A DNA stretch of 64,000 bases from Trichobilharzia szidati (GCA_944472155.2 OX235279.1:55091564-55155563), one strand, 5' to 3'; positions 1 through 13,600 are shown, counted from the first letter of the stretch. Numbers and translations: made by a program. Notes: generated from the sequence alone by a model not told the origin.

Positions 1-10
1 TCGAATCCTT
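1..10 (+). other. Possible exon end with consensus splice donor
   Basis: The window opens with ten bases immediately followed by GTAAGTAG, a near-perfect splice donor. If the exon ends in phase 1, its last T plus the AT at 21114 would make a TAT codon, consistent with the exon at 21114. Ten bases cannot prove coding; this is only a hint that the window begins at an exon/intron border. Confidence 0.2.
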
Positions 11-3000
11 GTAAGTAGTTCACCTATCTTATTAATAGAAGTAAAAATCAGTCCAGTCAAACAAATGAGTCGAAATTGAAAAGGTAAGGCAATGATTAAT
101 TAACATTGTAGTAGCTAGTAAATTTAAGGGAATAGGTTATCATAGTAAATTAGCTAGAAGTTAGAGTGGGATTTAATTAAATCCTTTTGATACAATTTAT
201 ATTTATCTTTTCAGTAGGTTTTATAATACTCAACTCTTTTATTACAGACGGTAGAAATGCTTAAGATTGAGATCCTTTACGATGCTGAAAACGAATTAAT
301 AAGTTCATACCAGTTCCATTGGGGAAATCTGTCGGAAATAATTTACATAATGATTCATTGTTAATTTGGATATCGCGTAATCTGATATTAGACCACTTTT
401 GGAAACTATATGACTTCCGAATGTGTTTTGTTTCATTAACTCAGTGATACATACTTAGACGTTTATTTCAGATTTTCCTATCCATTAAAAATTTGTTAGT
501 TAAAATCATGATATTAAACGTCTCAGCTTCATGTTCTTTTTGAACAGCTAGTGACATTCGAATCAGAAATCTTTTTAAGCTGTCTCCAAATTAAGTAGTT
601 AGGAAGTTGTATCTTAATATTTTTCAAGTCCTACTCTTCAAATTTAGATGAATATATATATATAGTTTCAGCACAAAATGTATCACATTTGGAGTTTGGA
701 CTTAAGAGGCAGTTAACGGTGGTACTTGTTCACTGAAGTGTCTGAATATTGTATTAGTACTGCAAATTTATTCGCCAAGTGAACAGAAAGTTAATGCACA
801 CAGATAAAGTGATCAGTAAAATCCCATAACTAGTTTGAAAGTTTATATTTAGAACAAATTACGGCGTATAATATCACGAAATACTTAAACCACGCAGTAT
901 CTGACTCTGAGAAAAATCATAATACAAATAAAATGGGTTCCATACATTTTACTATGTAGAAATGTTTATTCATTTTGTTATCATTGTAGTAAATCGGCGG
1001 CGTTTTTTCATAACAGCTTTAGATTTCTTGTTCAAGGAAAGCAAACATGCGCCTGCACATACATCTTGGGGATAAGGATAGCTACTGGTATAACAACAAA
1101 AATCAGACTTTCGTAGCGATTACCTATTATTTGAGTTCCTCCATTTCTCAATTACAGATGTGGTCCCATCACTGTTTGAGCTTACATCACTTGAATGTTT
1201 GATACTGCTGCTTACGTCTTACATAAGATTGTATAGAACAACAAGATTAAGTTAGTTTAAGGGTTAATTTTCACCCTTATACTTAGACCCCTTATCTTAA
1301 AGTTAAGATTATAATTTCTATTATCAAGGCTTTTTTATATTCAGACTAGGATGTTTTTTCCTATCTGTGTTTTGATAGTTACAATACTGTATGTGCTGAT
1401 GTTCTGTTAGTAGAACGTTATAAAAGTTAGCCAACTTTGTCTTTTTGTTAAAATTCTCTAGAGACAAAACATAAACTAGCAGTTAGCGCTCTGTTAAAAA
1501 GTGGTTAACTTAAATGTTATAAAATACTACGAGAAAATCTACAGCCCAAGACAGAAGACTTCAACCTGCATCCTGTTTTCACTCTGAAAACTTTCCAATA
1601 AACAGCTGTCCATCAATACAACACAGTGTATCTTTTCCCTTCAATTATTGAATACCCTCGACCATCACACATTTCCAAGAGGTATAAATCTGATGTGTTT
1701 GATATTGATAAACTTCATTACTTAATTGTTGCTGATGATGTCAAACAAACATAAGGGTGAAGCATTCACAACTAAGTATCAGAGTTCCGTAAAAACAATG
1801 ACTTTCATCTCCACCTTGTTCTACCAACCTTTTCCGTTACTTTAAATTTACCAGGTTAATTATTTGCTCAAAATAAACTTATAGGAATTTATCATCGTAT
1901 AGAAAAAATGATAAAGCACTAGTTATTTCGTTAGAGCTTCTCTCTTTGGTTAAGTTAAATGTCAGCCACTTGACATATTTTTTGTATAGACAGTGATCTT
2001 TTTTTATAATAATATTAATAATGTCAGCTACCGTGATAAATATTTTGTAGATATTTACTTAATTGTTTGTTTATAGAAAAAAGTTTTCTGTTTGTCAGAT
2101 AGACATTTACTCAGAGGGTTAGTTTGGTAGAACTAAAATATAAATGTTCGTCTTAAAATTACTTAAAATGATCCCAGCGTGTCTAGAAAATCAGAACAAG
2201 ATTTCTCTGAACATTTTGGTGTGTAAGGAACAGCTTCTTCAACAGAATTCTAATGACCCGGTCCTCAGATTATTTCAGAAAATTCGTAATATCTATGGTC
2301 TGTTTATTCCTTATAAAACAGAGAGTCAAGGGTTAATGGATGATTACCACATCCATTGTGCATCTGACTATTATTAGTTTTGCCAACATTAATTTAATGA
2401 CATTTTATGTTGTCATGATCAAATTAAACAAAAGTGCTCTGTTACCTTTATTATACTATTTGTTAAAATTAAAGCAGGTGGTTTACGTTACACTGGATTG
2501 AATGGGTTGATCGGCCTACCATAACAGTTTTCAAAAGACCAGAACAGAGATTTTGTAGCAACTCAAAATTTTCTATTAAATTTACTAATTAAAAAATTCA
2601 CCAGTTTACAGCCTGCTCACTACTTATGTTCTTTGACGCAACCTAATTCCCTATACAGAAAAGGTAAATAGTCTCATTTATTATTTATATCACTTGGAAA
2701 TTGTTCAGTATGCACTGCATTAAATCTTTTGAAGCTAGGTATCGCAAGGCGTTTTTCCCTGACTAATCGCTGGTGAATTATTGAGCATAACATAACTAAT
2801 GAATCAGCCGGAACAATGTCGTTTAGTGAAGCGACTGAAACTGTCTTCATCAGTAGTATCTTAGATGTAAATAATTTATTTCATTTTACTAGTTTTCGTT
2901 TACTTGATTTAAAAAAATGTTTCCTATTTTTGGTTTTTATTAATTGCTCGAATGGTTATCTGCTAAAAATGATGACTAAATTATTGATGAAAATAATGAG

Positions 3001-4179
3001 AATGAGTAAAGTGGATTTTATTAACTGATTTTTTTAAAATAACTTGGCGTCAGTTGTCGTGAATATGGCTTATAATACACAATTTGCCGAACATACTTTA
3101 GAAACCATTAAGGACCGACTTTAACGGGAAATGTCTTTCAATTTTGTAAGAATATAACTTAATATCCATGATAATGACCAACACACACAGATAATATTTT
3201 TAATAGTATGATAGATGATGCCTTCAAAACATAAAATTTTAGACTGTGATTTGAAATATTTAATCTGAATATCTATCATTTCATCTCTGAAGTAAAATAA
3301 GCGGAATGAATATAAAGCAGTTGTTGCACAGAAAGTGGTAAACATGAATAACGAAAACTAAACTAATTTAAAAAAATAGATTGTTTCTGCTTCACAAACA
3401 TAAATATTACCTTCGTGGACTCAAAATCTGCCATAAAGGACTTAAATTAAGATTTAAAAAACGCATTCAAGGTTGGAATAGAAAAGGTCTACTCCAGTTA
3501 TCAGTTGTTTTCAATGCATTCAAGAGTTATAAGAACTACGAAATCATTCATTTCAAAACATACCTTGATGTATAATGTCCACAGAAATGCTGAAACCTAA
3601 AGATTATTTAACAGTTGTCTCACCCCAGTCTTTCATCGTGATTTGGCTGATGTCAATCACAGTGTTAAAGTATAACACTTCTTCAAGCGTCTTGATATCA
3701 CTAGAGCCTTATTGTGTTTTCGAAAGATAAATAAGCCGCTTTATCTTCCGACACTGGATGACACTTGTTCTTATCATACTTCTTCCTCTGTTTATTTAAT
3801 AAATATTCTGAATTGAATATCTTTTGATTTCTTGAACAAACCAATTTGACTTCTTTGGCTATGGGGACAAGATTTTCATAGTCTCTTCTGATTACCGCAC
3901 TCAGTAATGTAATTCTTCATACAAACGGTTCTTACAGTCAATGACTACCAACAACTTGAATCGCTTCTGTGACCTTTAATTCTCTGCTTTGAACAAAAAT
4001 AATATGTATACGATTGTATTTATGTAAGTCTTACAGTTAGTTCAGTTATAGTTCAGATCTGAGTTGTAGTTCAAACAACAGAAACTAACATAAATATCGT
4101 AAGAAAATATGACGATACCGAATTCATGTGATATATTTGTAAAAAGGGGTATTATTTAATACTTCAGATTTCGCCATTA
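11..4179. other. No supportable gene
   Basis: AT-rich unique-looking sequence. The frame at 2144-2377 (77 codons, segment LLQQNSNDPVLRLFQKIRNI) has a protein-like feel but no clear splice sites and no family I recognise. Confidence 0.4.
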
Positions 4180-4315
4180 AATTGAATGTTATTTAGTTTC
4201 TTTTTCATTTCATATGAATTAGTTAGTTTAGAGTTTGAATGATTTCTAATCATGATTCAAACTCTAGGCTAACTAATTCATATGAAATGAAAAAGAAACT
4301 AAATAACATTCAATT
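4180..4315. repeat. Near-perfect hairpin, arms 61 bp
   Basis: The left arm 4180-4240 and right arm 4255-4315 are complementary with only a couple of mismatches (AGTTTAGAG versus CTCTAGGCT). The loop is 14 bases. No flanking mobile-element coding was seen; it could be a small foldback element. Confidence 0.8.
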
Positions 4316-6429
4316 GAAGAATTATGAAAAATGATCAGTTTTGATATAACTAGTCTGTACACTAACTTACTTCAAATTTCCCACTGACTGCGGTAAACTC
4401 GAGGGGAACTGTGGCGTATACTGTAAATGGTTAAAAATAACTTAATATTGAAGCTCTAAACAAACACTGCTCTGGAACATACCTATTTTTACAAAAATTG
4501 AAAACTTATTATCTCGTCATAAGATGAATCTCATCTGTACAAGAAATACAAAATGTTTACCAGTGATTTTGCATCATATCTATCAAAACACGCAATTAAA
4601 TCTTTTTTCATTTTTAACAGTGCTTTAAAACACATGATGAAAGCATAGAAACCAGATAGCATGAAATAATGTTAGCATGATTATATTGAGTGATTTGCAT
4701 AGACTTCCTAGAAACGATGAAAAATGAGGGACATTCACGTTCAGGATACAAAGGACGATAAACAAAAGAGATTTGTCTTGTTTTCCCATTTATCATTTTA
4801 ATCTTAGTTTTTTGCAACCAGTCGTTCCAGTAATTATTATTTTCACCGATAATCTCAGTCCGCTCCTATTTTGATGCTTTCTTGACTTCATTTCATTTTG
4901 TCTTAAGCTCACTGGACAGATAAATCACTAGTTAAAATGTAGAAACTCTGAATAGTTTGCCTAAATTTAAGGTCTCATTTACAAAATACAGAAAACCTGA
5001 ACCGAAACTGTAGTCATTTGGTATCTGATTATAAGTGAACTGCATTAGATCTCTCTATTAACTTCAATTTGTTTTCACTGCTATTTATCATTTTTTGTCG
5101 ATGGTAACATTTGATTTGCTTCTTATTCCGTGACAGCTCCATGGTAAATGCTAAAAAAGCTAAGCACAATTAGGATTTTAATTTAATCGAAATGAAGTGA
5201 TACGGAGTAAAACCCCAATAAATCCCTCTTTCATCTTTTCTATCCAAACGTGATCATTCGACAGGGTAGTGTACACTTATTAGCAAGTTAGCTTATGAAA
5301 TGTTCATGGCTGTATTACTTTCATGTAAATGAAAAACCAAAATAAAGTTATTCCGAGATTCATATTTTGCTTATAAATTTTTATAGTAAAAAATTCATTG
5401 CATATATAGTTTGAGGCCAAATGTAGATCACCGAACCGTGAAAGAAGAATTAAAAATGAATTATTGAAAATGAAAATGATATTTATATTTAGTATTTTCT
5501 ACTTCGAAGAAAAGGTGGAATCAGGTTGAATTTAACTTCCACCTCAATCAATCAGATTAACTTTAGGGAGATTAAAGTCTCCCTTGGGGATATAAAACAA
5601 CTTCGCGCAATCATTCACTGACATGAATTTAACTGTTTCACATATTAACACAGTGTCGAAATGCAGTTTCAGTTTCATTGCGCCTAATCTAGGCACAAGA
5701 AATGAATTTACTGATGAAGAGAAAGTTGTATTCCGATATAAGTTCGTCGTTTAAATAACTTTCAAGAAATCAGTTTATGTTTTAGATTATGCTACATCTT
5801 ACACAAATAGGTTACTAAATGGTAACCAATGTAGTTCTTTATTGCCTGCTGAAGTTTGTCATTTAGACTACCATTGCTCAAATAAATCATGAAGTGTTCA
5901 GGATCACTTGACTTTTCTGCTTGTTAACCATTATAGAACAAGTGAAAGTGTTTGATTTCAGATGTAAATCCCACCATGGATGAAGTGTGTCAAATAATGC
6001 ATTACTAATAAAATATATGTTGAGCGGAAAAATTTGAAAAACAGTATGGTTTAGTTTAAGCAAATATCCCACAAACGCCGTTAAATTCTTTCTATCATAT
6101 GTTCAATCAGTTAAATAAAAACATAAGTACCCATATGTCCAAATTTACTAATTTTGTAGTTTAGAGTTTTAATATTTAGCATATAGTGCCTTCGTGATTT
6201 AACGAGTTAATACAAGAGTTGGACAATGTTTTCGTGTCAAGTACACAAAACAAAATCTTACTATATCTCAGTATTCATTTCCTGAGATATAAAAAGCCGT
6301 AGATCTATAGTTCAGTTATCAGACTTGACCACCTAACACACTAAGTTGGCGCAGAAAATAAAAAAGTATTAGAAGTGGAAATGTATTATAACAGCCTTGT
6401 TTAGTTTCCTAGCTCACTGGTTTCCTAAC
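4316..6429. other. No supportable gene
   Basis: AT-rich with only short random frames on both strands; no repeat or RNA structure stood out. Confidence 0.4.
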
Positions 6430-9235
6430 CGGTTGAAAGACCGGAAAAAGACGCGGGACCGCGTGGAGTTAGCGACTGTACCATAGAAAGTCAATCAAAC
6501 TGCTACAGGAAATTTAATGCAGATGAAGAGCATAACAGATATAAAAAAGCAAACTTATTCTTCGCTGGAGTCGGAGAGGCGAAAGGATGTGGGCTGGAGA
6601 AAGCCTTCGGGGAACAAGTCAGTCAGCCGATATGTCTTCTCTCGATGAAAGCAAGAATAAGAATGTGAACGTGGAATGTGCGTGTAATGCACGCAGTGTG
6701 TGCTGAGGCATTAAGTGGTTATCATGATGTCACCAGCGGCAGACAAAACCCTAATACAGTGGGGACCACTTTCATCCAGGATCATAACAGCAAGATTCAA
6801 CTCAAAAAGAAGGTTACAATTATCCAATGATACGCACAAAGCTCCAGACAACGAGGAACAAGAGAAAAAAGATTTTTACGGATAACTACAAATAGTAGTG
6901 AGCAACACCACTAATGGTGAAATCAAAATCCTCATGGTTGATATAAATGCCAACCGAACTGGCAGCTGATAATACAGGATAAGAACTCATCATGGGTTAA
7001 GAAGCTCTCACCTGGCGAAATTGATTAGAACAGAGAACTCTTCTCAGACTTCTGCGCTTTCAATAATCTGGTGATCGCAGGGAGCGTGTACAAACACAAG
7101 GATATATACAAAGCAACATGGATTTCGCTCAGCGGATACACCACAAACCAGATAGACTTCATTTCAACGTTGCTCAAGGAAGTGGAGACGCAGCTAGTCT
7201 GCTGAATACAAAGTTGAGAAGATTAGCAGATGTGGGCCCAGACCATCATCTAGTTCAAGGAACCTTCAAGGTGAAGATGAAATCCTTCAGAACAACCAGA
7301 GACAGACCAAAACTCAAGTTCAACACGCAGAAAGTGAAGGACAAAACTACAAGGGACGTCTTTATTAGAGATCAGACCAGATCAGAACAAAGTCGAAGAC
7401 ACTATGCGTTATCACTGAGGACACCTGTGTGGAAGAACATTGAAACTAGTTCTCTGAAGGTGATGTTCAAGGAAATATGTACAATTGTTCCAGGTAGAAA
7501 GACGAGACACAACAGGGGATGGCTGTCAACGGACTTCTACCTAGAAGCCAATAGAGGAGAGGAGAGGAGGATGGGGAAAGAGAAGATGACTCAATGCAGA
7601 GATGCACAAGAGGAGAAGCAGAAGCTGAGTTCAGTGTACACTGCACTGAATAGAAAAGTGAAGAAGAGTGCCAGGAGAGACTAAAGACAATTCTCCGACA
7701 CACTCGCCGGAAACTGAAGCAGGACAGGCAGGTGGGTCACAGGTAAAAGAGACATCAAGACATTATATCAAGTGGCCAGGTTGCTCACTTTCCGCGAAGA
7801 GATCAACCCAGGTGATGAAGACAATAAAAGATGTTCGGGGGAACCTGATTACCAAGAAGAAGTAACAAATGAAACAATGAATTAATCACTTCAATGATTC
7901 TTGAATGGACCATCACCTGCAACTCGCCCAGAGATACACCATCAGCACGCACAGAGCTGCTTTCCAGTGGACACCAATCCTCCAACGAAAGCAGAAATCT
8001 TGAATGCGATCAAGCTACTAAAGTCCCGTTATAGGAAGGCAGTGAGGCGAGATGGAATTCCCCCCGAAGCACTGAAAACGGACACATACACTGTGGCGGA
8101 TGTGCTGACTCCATTGTTGCAAAGGTTTGGAAATAAGGAAATTTGCCTACCGATTGGAAGAAGGGATGGACCCCTTGTCAAGCTACCAAAGATTGGCGAC
8201 TTGCGTCTCACTCTGCAAGAACTGGCGTGGAGAATGCTGTTGTCCACGCCAGGTAAAATGCTAGGTCGCCTCATCCTGGAGAGAATAAAAGATGAACTGG
8301 ATACAGAACTACGCCCGCCGGAACAAGCTGGGTTCAGCAACGGCAAGTCATGTGCAGGCCAAATTTCACCTCCACGCATTCTCATCATCGGATGGAGTAT
8401 AGAATGTTAGTCAAACCTCTACTTCAACTTCATCGACTTCGAAAAGGCCTTCACCAGACTGCGTTGACCGAGAAGTAATTTGGAAACTGCTTCAACACTA
8501 CGGCGTGCAATGCCTAAGTCTTTATCAACCTTATTCAACAGTTGGTTGTATGACAGTGCCACGTGTCAGGTGATCCACAACGGAAAACTCAGTGAGGCGT
8601 TTGAAGTGATTGCAGGAGTAAGACAAGACTGGCTGCCAATTGTCACCGATGATATTCTTAATTGTGGTGGACTGGACTGTGTGTCAAACTGTGCATGTGG
8701 AGTGAGGAGACTGGAATGCATTGGACTTACCGTTAAGGAGACTCTAGAGGATATGGATTTCGCGCGTGGAAGATTTATTTCTAATGTCACACAAACTCGA
8801 AGACTTAGAGGCAGGCGAAAAACAACAAATTGGTAGAAGAGGCAGGTAGCGAAGACAGGACTTCAAATGAGCATGGAGAAGACGGAGGTGATGAAGATAG
8901 CCAACCAACAAAAACGATAACCTGCACTGGACACTATCAACGGAGGAAATTTAAAAGTGGTCACTTCCTTCACTTACCTACAAATCATCGTTTCAACTAC
9001 AGGCGGAACGGATGAAGATGTTAAAATCAGAATCGGAATACCAAAGGACACCTTCATCACTCTGTAGTCAATTTGGAAATGTTCTACACTCAGCACAAAG
9101 AAGAAGATCCGGGGTTTCAACAAAGATGTTAAGTCAGTCAGTTCCTGCATGTGAGTCAGAGACTTCAATGGCGACAGGAAAAGCATTTCCAGCTGGTTGC
9201 AGAGCTTTATCAACATCTGCCTGTTTAAATCCCAT
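6430..9235 (+). mobile_element. Decayed RTE-clade (SR2-like) LINE
   Basis: The region is richer in G+C than its surroundings and reads, across many frameshifts and stops, as an apurinic-type endonuclease followed by reverse transcriptase. Around 7143 is the endonuclease signature TNQIDFIS and at 7239 DHHLV. The RT domain is recognisable at 7975-8800 (NPPTKAEILNAIKLLKS, FIDFEKAFT at about 8430, AGVRQD at about 8618). The FADD catalytic box has become DFARG near 8755, so the catalytic aspartates are lost. The stretch after 8830 resembles the RT C-terminal region. This is the order seen in RTE elements such as schistosome SR2. The longest open pieces are 188, 169 and 118 codons and are fragments, not genes. 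The 5' boundary near 6430 is set only by the change of composition. Confidence 0.8.
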
Positions 9236-9330
9236 CAATTCCAACAGTTGGTGTGATCACGGGCAGTAATTTCGCGGGATATTTTACCAAAACCAAAATC
9301 TTAGCACTGTGTGTTAACTACAGAAATGTA
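9236..9330 (+). repeat. PLE terminal-repeat fragment with hammerhead relic
   Basis: This stretch is similar to the reverse complement of 36930-37015, the 3' flank of the PLE fragment at 37 kb (shared CCAACAGT.GGTGTGA.CACGGG and AGTAATTT). At 9249-9289 the hammerhead outline remains: TGGT/ACCA helix I, core GTGATCA, extra C, GGGCA. The second helix II strand and the GAAA box are mutated, so it should be inactive. Confidence 0.55.
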
Positions 9331-11129
9331 ATTATAATTTATTTAATCTAATCTACAATGTTCAAACTTTTTACTGACGTTTATGATATACTAATGTAGT
9401 AAATGTCACAGTCATTCGATTTTAACTCTGTTCTTTACTTAACGGCTATACATATGAACCTCGTTCAAAATTCTGCCATGGCCAATAGGTTTCACTATGG
9501 AAGTTATACACAAATTAGACGGTGGAAGGGTAACACTTAAATAGATTTCTAAAAGATCTAAGTGTTTAATAAATAACCTTATTTTGGATAAAAATAATCA
9601 AACATCAGGCGTTAATGTTGATGAAATAAGATACTAGGAGTGTTACGGATATTCGAAAATCCAAAGTTCTGTTTCTAGAATAGGTAGCTTTAAGTAGATT
9701 ACAACTTAAACTGCGTGTGTTCATAACCAGTTAAGGAAACACACTAGTCTAATATAACGAAAACAAAATTAAGAAAGATAATCGAACTAGGTAAATCTAA
9801 TCAGTTAAAGTTCATAAATCTTCGTCCTATTCAGTTTAACTTAGTGATGAATGGAAACTGAGAAATGAATGTTTAGTGTGACCAGTAAGTAAAGTGTAAG
9901 AAAAGACTTAGTTAAGTAATAATAGGTATACGGCGGGGTTAATAAAACTAGGTCTGTGTTGAGTATGTTGACGTCATCGTGGTTTACGTAAAAAAAGTTA
10001 AGTGATCTAATAATTAGTTTGCATGTAAATTCTCTAAAGATCACCATTTCCGCGTATACACAATTTAATTACGAATCATTTTCTGTGGTGTTTTGAACAT
10101 TTAACAAAATAAATTTAAATGTTTCCTTTCCTTAAATTAGATTCATGAAAGGACCAAACAGAAATTTCTAATTTAGGCTGGAAGATATATATATATCAAA
10201 ATAATGCAAGTGAATTCTACCGTAATTGTGTTATTGTGTGTCATAATCTTAGTGTAATTCATATCCACTCGATCAAAAGAACAAAAACGCAGCTATCAAA
10301 TTCTGTTCTTTATCACTTTTTTGTTCTCTGACAGGGTTTCTGTACAGTGAAGACACTTTATTCACAAACAGAGTGAACTTAATTGTAGCGTATTCCCCTT
10401 TGTTTACTTCTCAAACAGCTTCCCAAACTTATTAAATCATGATGGAAAATTAAATAAAACCATTATAGTTTACTCAGTCTCTATCTTTTATTTTACCAGA
10501 TAAGTCCTTTGTAAAAATATAAGCAAAGTGTTTAAAAGTCAGAAATCATTAGGAAAAGTTTAAAAATTGTATTTGTTATCGTTGTTATTTCAGAGGTAAC
10601 ACATTATCTTCCATCCACAGATAGTGAGAATAGAAAATGAATGAAAGGAAATTGAAAACCGAGCATTCAGCTGTCCTGTTTATCCATTTTACCCAATGAC
10701 ACGGCTATATTTCCATGTTGATGCGTTTTCTACAGAAGATTTGTTGTTTTGTGTTGTTATTTATCAATCATCATGAAAAATATAACAAATCGGTAGAGAT
10801 TTTAATGAAATATCTTTTTGAAGTTCCACATTTTGTCAATTCTTAGAAATCATATTCTAGTGTTGTGATTATTTTTAACATATATTTCAGAGAAATTGAT
10901 AGGTTTACACGATTAAAGCTGAAAACTTCATTTGTGAATAAAGATGGGACCGAATTCGATGATTTCGAGTTTTGCGGAATACTTAAAAGCAGTTTTCATG
11001 TCTTCAAACACTACTTATTGTACCCTTGATGACGGACCAGCGTTTTCACAAATGTCGTTTTAAAAATGCCCAGTTAGACAAATCGTCTACCGGAACAGTT
11101 AAAACTGTAATATGCATAACACGCCAAAT
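9331..11129. other. No supportable gene
   Basis: AT-rich noncoding sequence between the RTE remnant and the inverted PLE pair; short frames only. Confidence 0.4.
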
Positions 11130-11600
11130 TAATTTCACGTGTTATACAGTAATACTAACTGATGACGTTTCAAGCACAAACTTTTACCCATAATCATATC
11201 AAGTTACTCACACAACTTTCTAACTCCGTTTATATAATTCCATTATTTTCCATCGCTTGATTTGATTGGTAGTAGTATTTTCCATATTTCCAGTATGAGT
11301 GATGAATCATTTCTATTGGACATGTTGGATGTAGACTCAATGAGAAAGGATTCAGTAATCAATCTCTGTCCACCTACCTATATTACTTTTTAGAATTGTA
11401 ACCCTCTCCTACCCCTAATTACTTATCTTCTCGGGGTCAACCATTCTTACCTTAGCTAAATTCTTATCTTCTGAGAATCTGACTACCCCCGATCAATTAG
11501 TTTGAGCTATGTAGTTGACCCCACAGTCATTGCAAGGAATTTTGTAAATTATAATATTTTCTTTGATTGGGTCCATCGGGTCTTTTAGCCTACAGAGCTT
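11130..11600 (-). mobile_element. PLE 3' fragment, left arm of inverted pair
   Basis: Read on the minus strand, 11590-11470 encodes a decayed GIY-YIG endonuclease start (YKIPCNDCGVNYIAQTNRG). 11410-11285 encodes the conserved tail (LKSNIGRW-like, ITES, FIES). 11206-11157 is the terminal-repeat hammerhead-like motif. The same parts appear on the plus strand at 11601-12185, making a large inverted repeat. PLE endonuclease domains belong to the GIY-YIG family. Several stops interrupt the frame. Confidence 0.72.
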
Positions 11601-12185
11601 GTCTCTGAGTGGTAAGTAATTTAGAAAAAAGCTCAGCGATTGCACTGCATACATTGACACACAACCACACAATATGGTGGGAGAGGGTTACAATTCTAAA
11701 AAGTAATATAGGTAGGTGGAGAGAGAGATCGATTACTGAATCCTGGTTCATTGAGTCTACAACCAACACATGCAACAGAAATTACTCAATGCAAATACCA
11801 GAGATATGGAAGATATTATTACCACTAGTCAAATCAGAGGAGGATAATGAATAATCTCAGAATTCTATCTCAATTCACGTACATCATAACACTCTAACAA
11901 GTTACTTCTTTTGACTATAAAATCATCTTATTTCCCATCTGGCTGTATCTGATCAATAACACTCATATTATTGTTTCTGAATGTATATTACCTTATATTG
12001 ATTTTTATTCAAATGTCTAGTCAGTTTCACTTATGTATAAAAATGAAGTAAAAAGTTGTGTGAGTAACTTGATATGATTATGGGTAATAGTTTGTGCTTG
12101 AAACGTCATCAGTTAGTATTACTGTATAACATTGTGTGATTTATCAAAATAAAATCTTATCAATAATGGAGTTATACTCTACTAC
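11601..12185 (+). mobile_element. PLE 3' fragment, right arm of inverted pair
   Basis: The frame at 11609-11854 encodes the C-terminal tail of a PLE GIY-YIG endonuclease (ILKSNIGRWRERSITESWFI). It closely resembles the minus-strand fragment at 37 kb (ILKTNMNKWKERLITESIFI). Downstream, 12053-12175 is the matching terminal repeat, with the hammerhead-like motif at 12066-12114 and an AATAAAATCTTATC end. The truncated 5' side abuts the left arm, giving the head-to-head arrangement PLEs often show. Confidence 0.75.
12066..12114 (+). ncRNA. Hammerhead-like motif with A3-U8 core (PLE family 2)
   Basis: Helix I is AACTTGAT pairing with ATCAGTT just after the expected cleavage triplet GTC. The core is ATGATTA, retaining U4, G5, A6 and A9. 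An extra T follows, then a weakened helix II and GAAA. Helix III would be only AC/GT without a loop, so activity would need a dimer, as described for PLE hammerheads. A3 and U8 can pair. Sister copies: 11157-11206 (-), 26771-26818 (-), 47632-47678 (-), 47734-47781 (+), 49847-49893 (-), 49949-49996 (+). Confidence 0.5.
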
Positions 12186-13384
12186 AGTGCTCGTTTTATA
12201 CTTAAATCATTAATTCCCCGTGTTTCAGTTAATGGTATTCTGCTTGTACTAAAAAATATTATTACACTGACATTACTTTATACAGGAATTTACAGTGCCA
12301 TAAAGTATATTTTTCAGATCATATAAATCACAGCTTTTTAAACAAATTTGTTGAGTGCAAACTATTTGACTTTATACTGCACTGCCTTCACTTTTCATTA
12401 TGTATTTTTCGAAAGTCTTTTATTGATCAACAAAGTTCTTCACACATATTTTATTGTTTCGCACAGTTTGCATATTATAAAAGGAAGCTTCCAGATCAAT
12501 AAGTATATAAGCGTGTTAAGGGGTGGCTGGCAGGGAGATTCAGATGTAAATATTACATGATGCATAGTGTGACGGGAAAAAACCAAATAACAATTAATTG
12601 TTCAAATTATAGACTTACAAATAAGGTTCAAAGGGTTTTTCTAGTCATAAGCTTCATTCGCATAGTGTTGATCTCAGAATTTTATACATTTCTTTATTTT
12701 CTATCTGCTTCTTGTTTTTTTCAAGTTATTTCTTTTCTCCATTGATTGGTTATATTAGTCTGAAATGCTCAGTCTCTTTAAACAAGTAGGCTCCTAGCAG
12801 GAATGCTTCGACCAGGGGAGAAGACTAAAATGGTTTTGTTTAGTGGATGGTAACCAGCAGCGGAATTCAGGATGCACTTTTCATCCTTTTACTACTCACC
12901 AGCTGGACATGTATGTTTCCCTAGTAGTTGATGGTGTTCTCACTGAGAAATGAAGCCAGCGCTCATCGTTTCAAACGCTGCAGCGTCATTCACTAGGCCA
13001 TTGTCGCTACTAATCTTAAGTAGGATAAAAGGACGCATTTTGGACATCACTTTTAGCCACTACCAATCAAATACGATCATGATCCTCATTTAATAATAAC
13101 TTCACAATATTTATAAAAAAAGTCCGTGTACCATCACTCGCCACGCCTAATTTTGCAAGAAAAATCAATAGGAAACGAAATTGTTAGGCATACTTCCTTG
13201 AGAAAAAGCCTAACACTTTTTTCGGTAGAATTTTAAAAGAGCATTTCACTCCTTGGAAAGAAGTTAACCAGCCAGCTAAGTGATAATTATTACTTAACTT
13301 CTGACTGGATTAGGGGACAGTAATTTAATACAGTGATATCTAGATTTTTGTAACGAAAATGCATAAAATGGTGCATTTGTGTTC
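12186..13384. other. No supportable gene; possible old repeat at 12770-13040
   Basis: The segment 12770-13040 is higher in G+C and punctuated (AGCGCTCATCGTTTCAAACGC, CAGCGTCATTCACTAGG), suggesting a dispersed repeat fragment, but no second copy lies in the window. Confidence 0.3.
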
Positions 13385-13600
13385 ACTTGGAGAGATATGA
13401 TAGAGAAGATTTGTAGCTCAGGTGGATAATTTTGATGTTGTTGTGTTCTCTGAGCTGGAGAGTTAATTCGCGAAGCTTTCATCACCCTACTGGGTGACAT
13501 CTTCAGCGCATACTTGAATTTGAAGTGATGATGAAAGCTTCGCAAATTAACTCTCCAGCTCAGAGAACATAACAACATCAAAACTTGGAGAGATTTCTAC
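13385..13600. repeat. Inverted PLE terminal repeat (family 3)
   Basis: Two arms (about 13424-13483 and 13522-13582) are reverse complements around a 40-bp centre; both contain CAGCTCAGAGAAC and GAAAGCTTCGC. On the minus strand 13506-13461 reads CTGAAGA, an extra T, a seven-pair helix II (GTCACCC/GGGTGAT) and GAAA, a hammerhead core with canonical C3-G8. The plus-strand arm has lost the CTGANGA half. The 39.4-kb PLE fragment carries the same module at its 3' end, which links this repeat to PLEs. Confidence 0.6.

Noticed and set aside
2144..2377. 77-codon ORF with protein-like composition
   Set aside because: No convincing splice sites, signal peptide or family; kept only as a note in the gap entry.
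7118..7684. 188-codon open frame as a host gene
   Set aside because: It lies inside the RTE remnant, and the conserved endonuclease residues are in another frame at the same place.
11609..11854. 81-codon ORF as a novel gene
   Set aside because: Its sequence is the C-terminal tail of a PLE endonuclease, with matching fragments at 11.3 and 37.2 kb.
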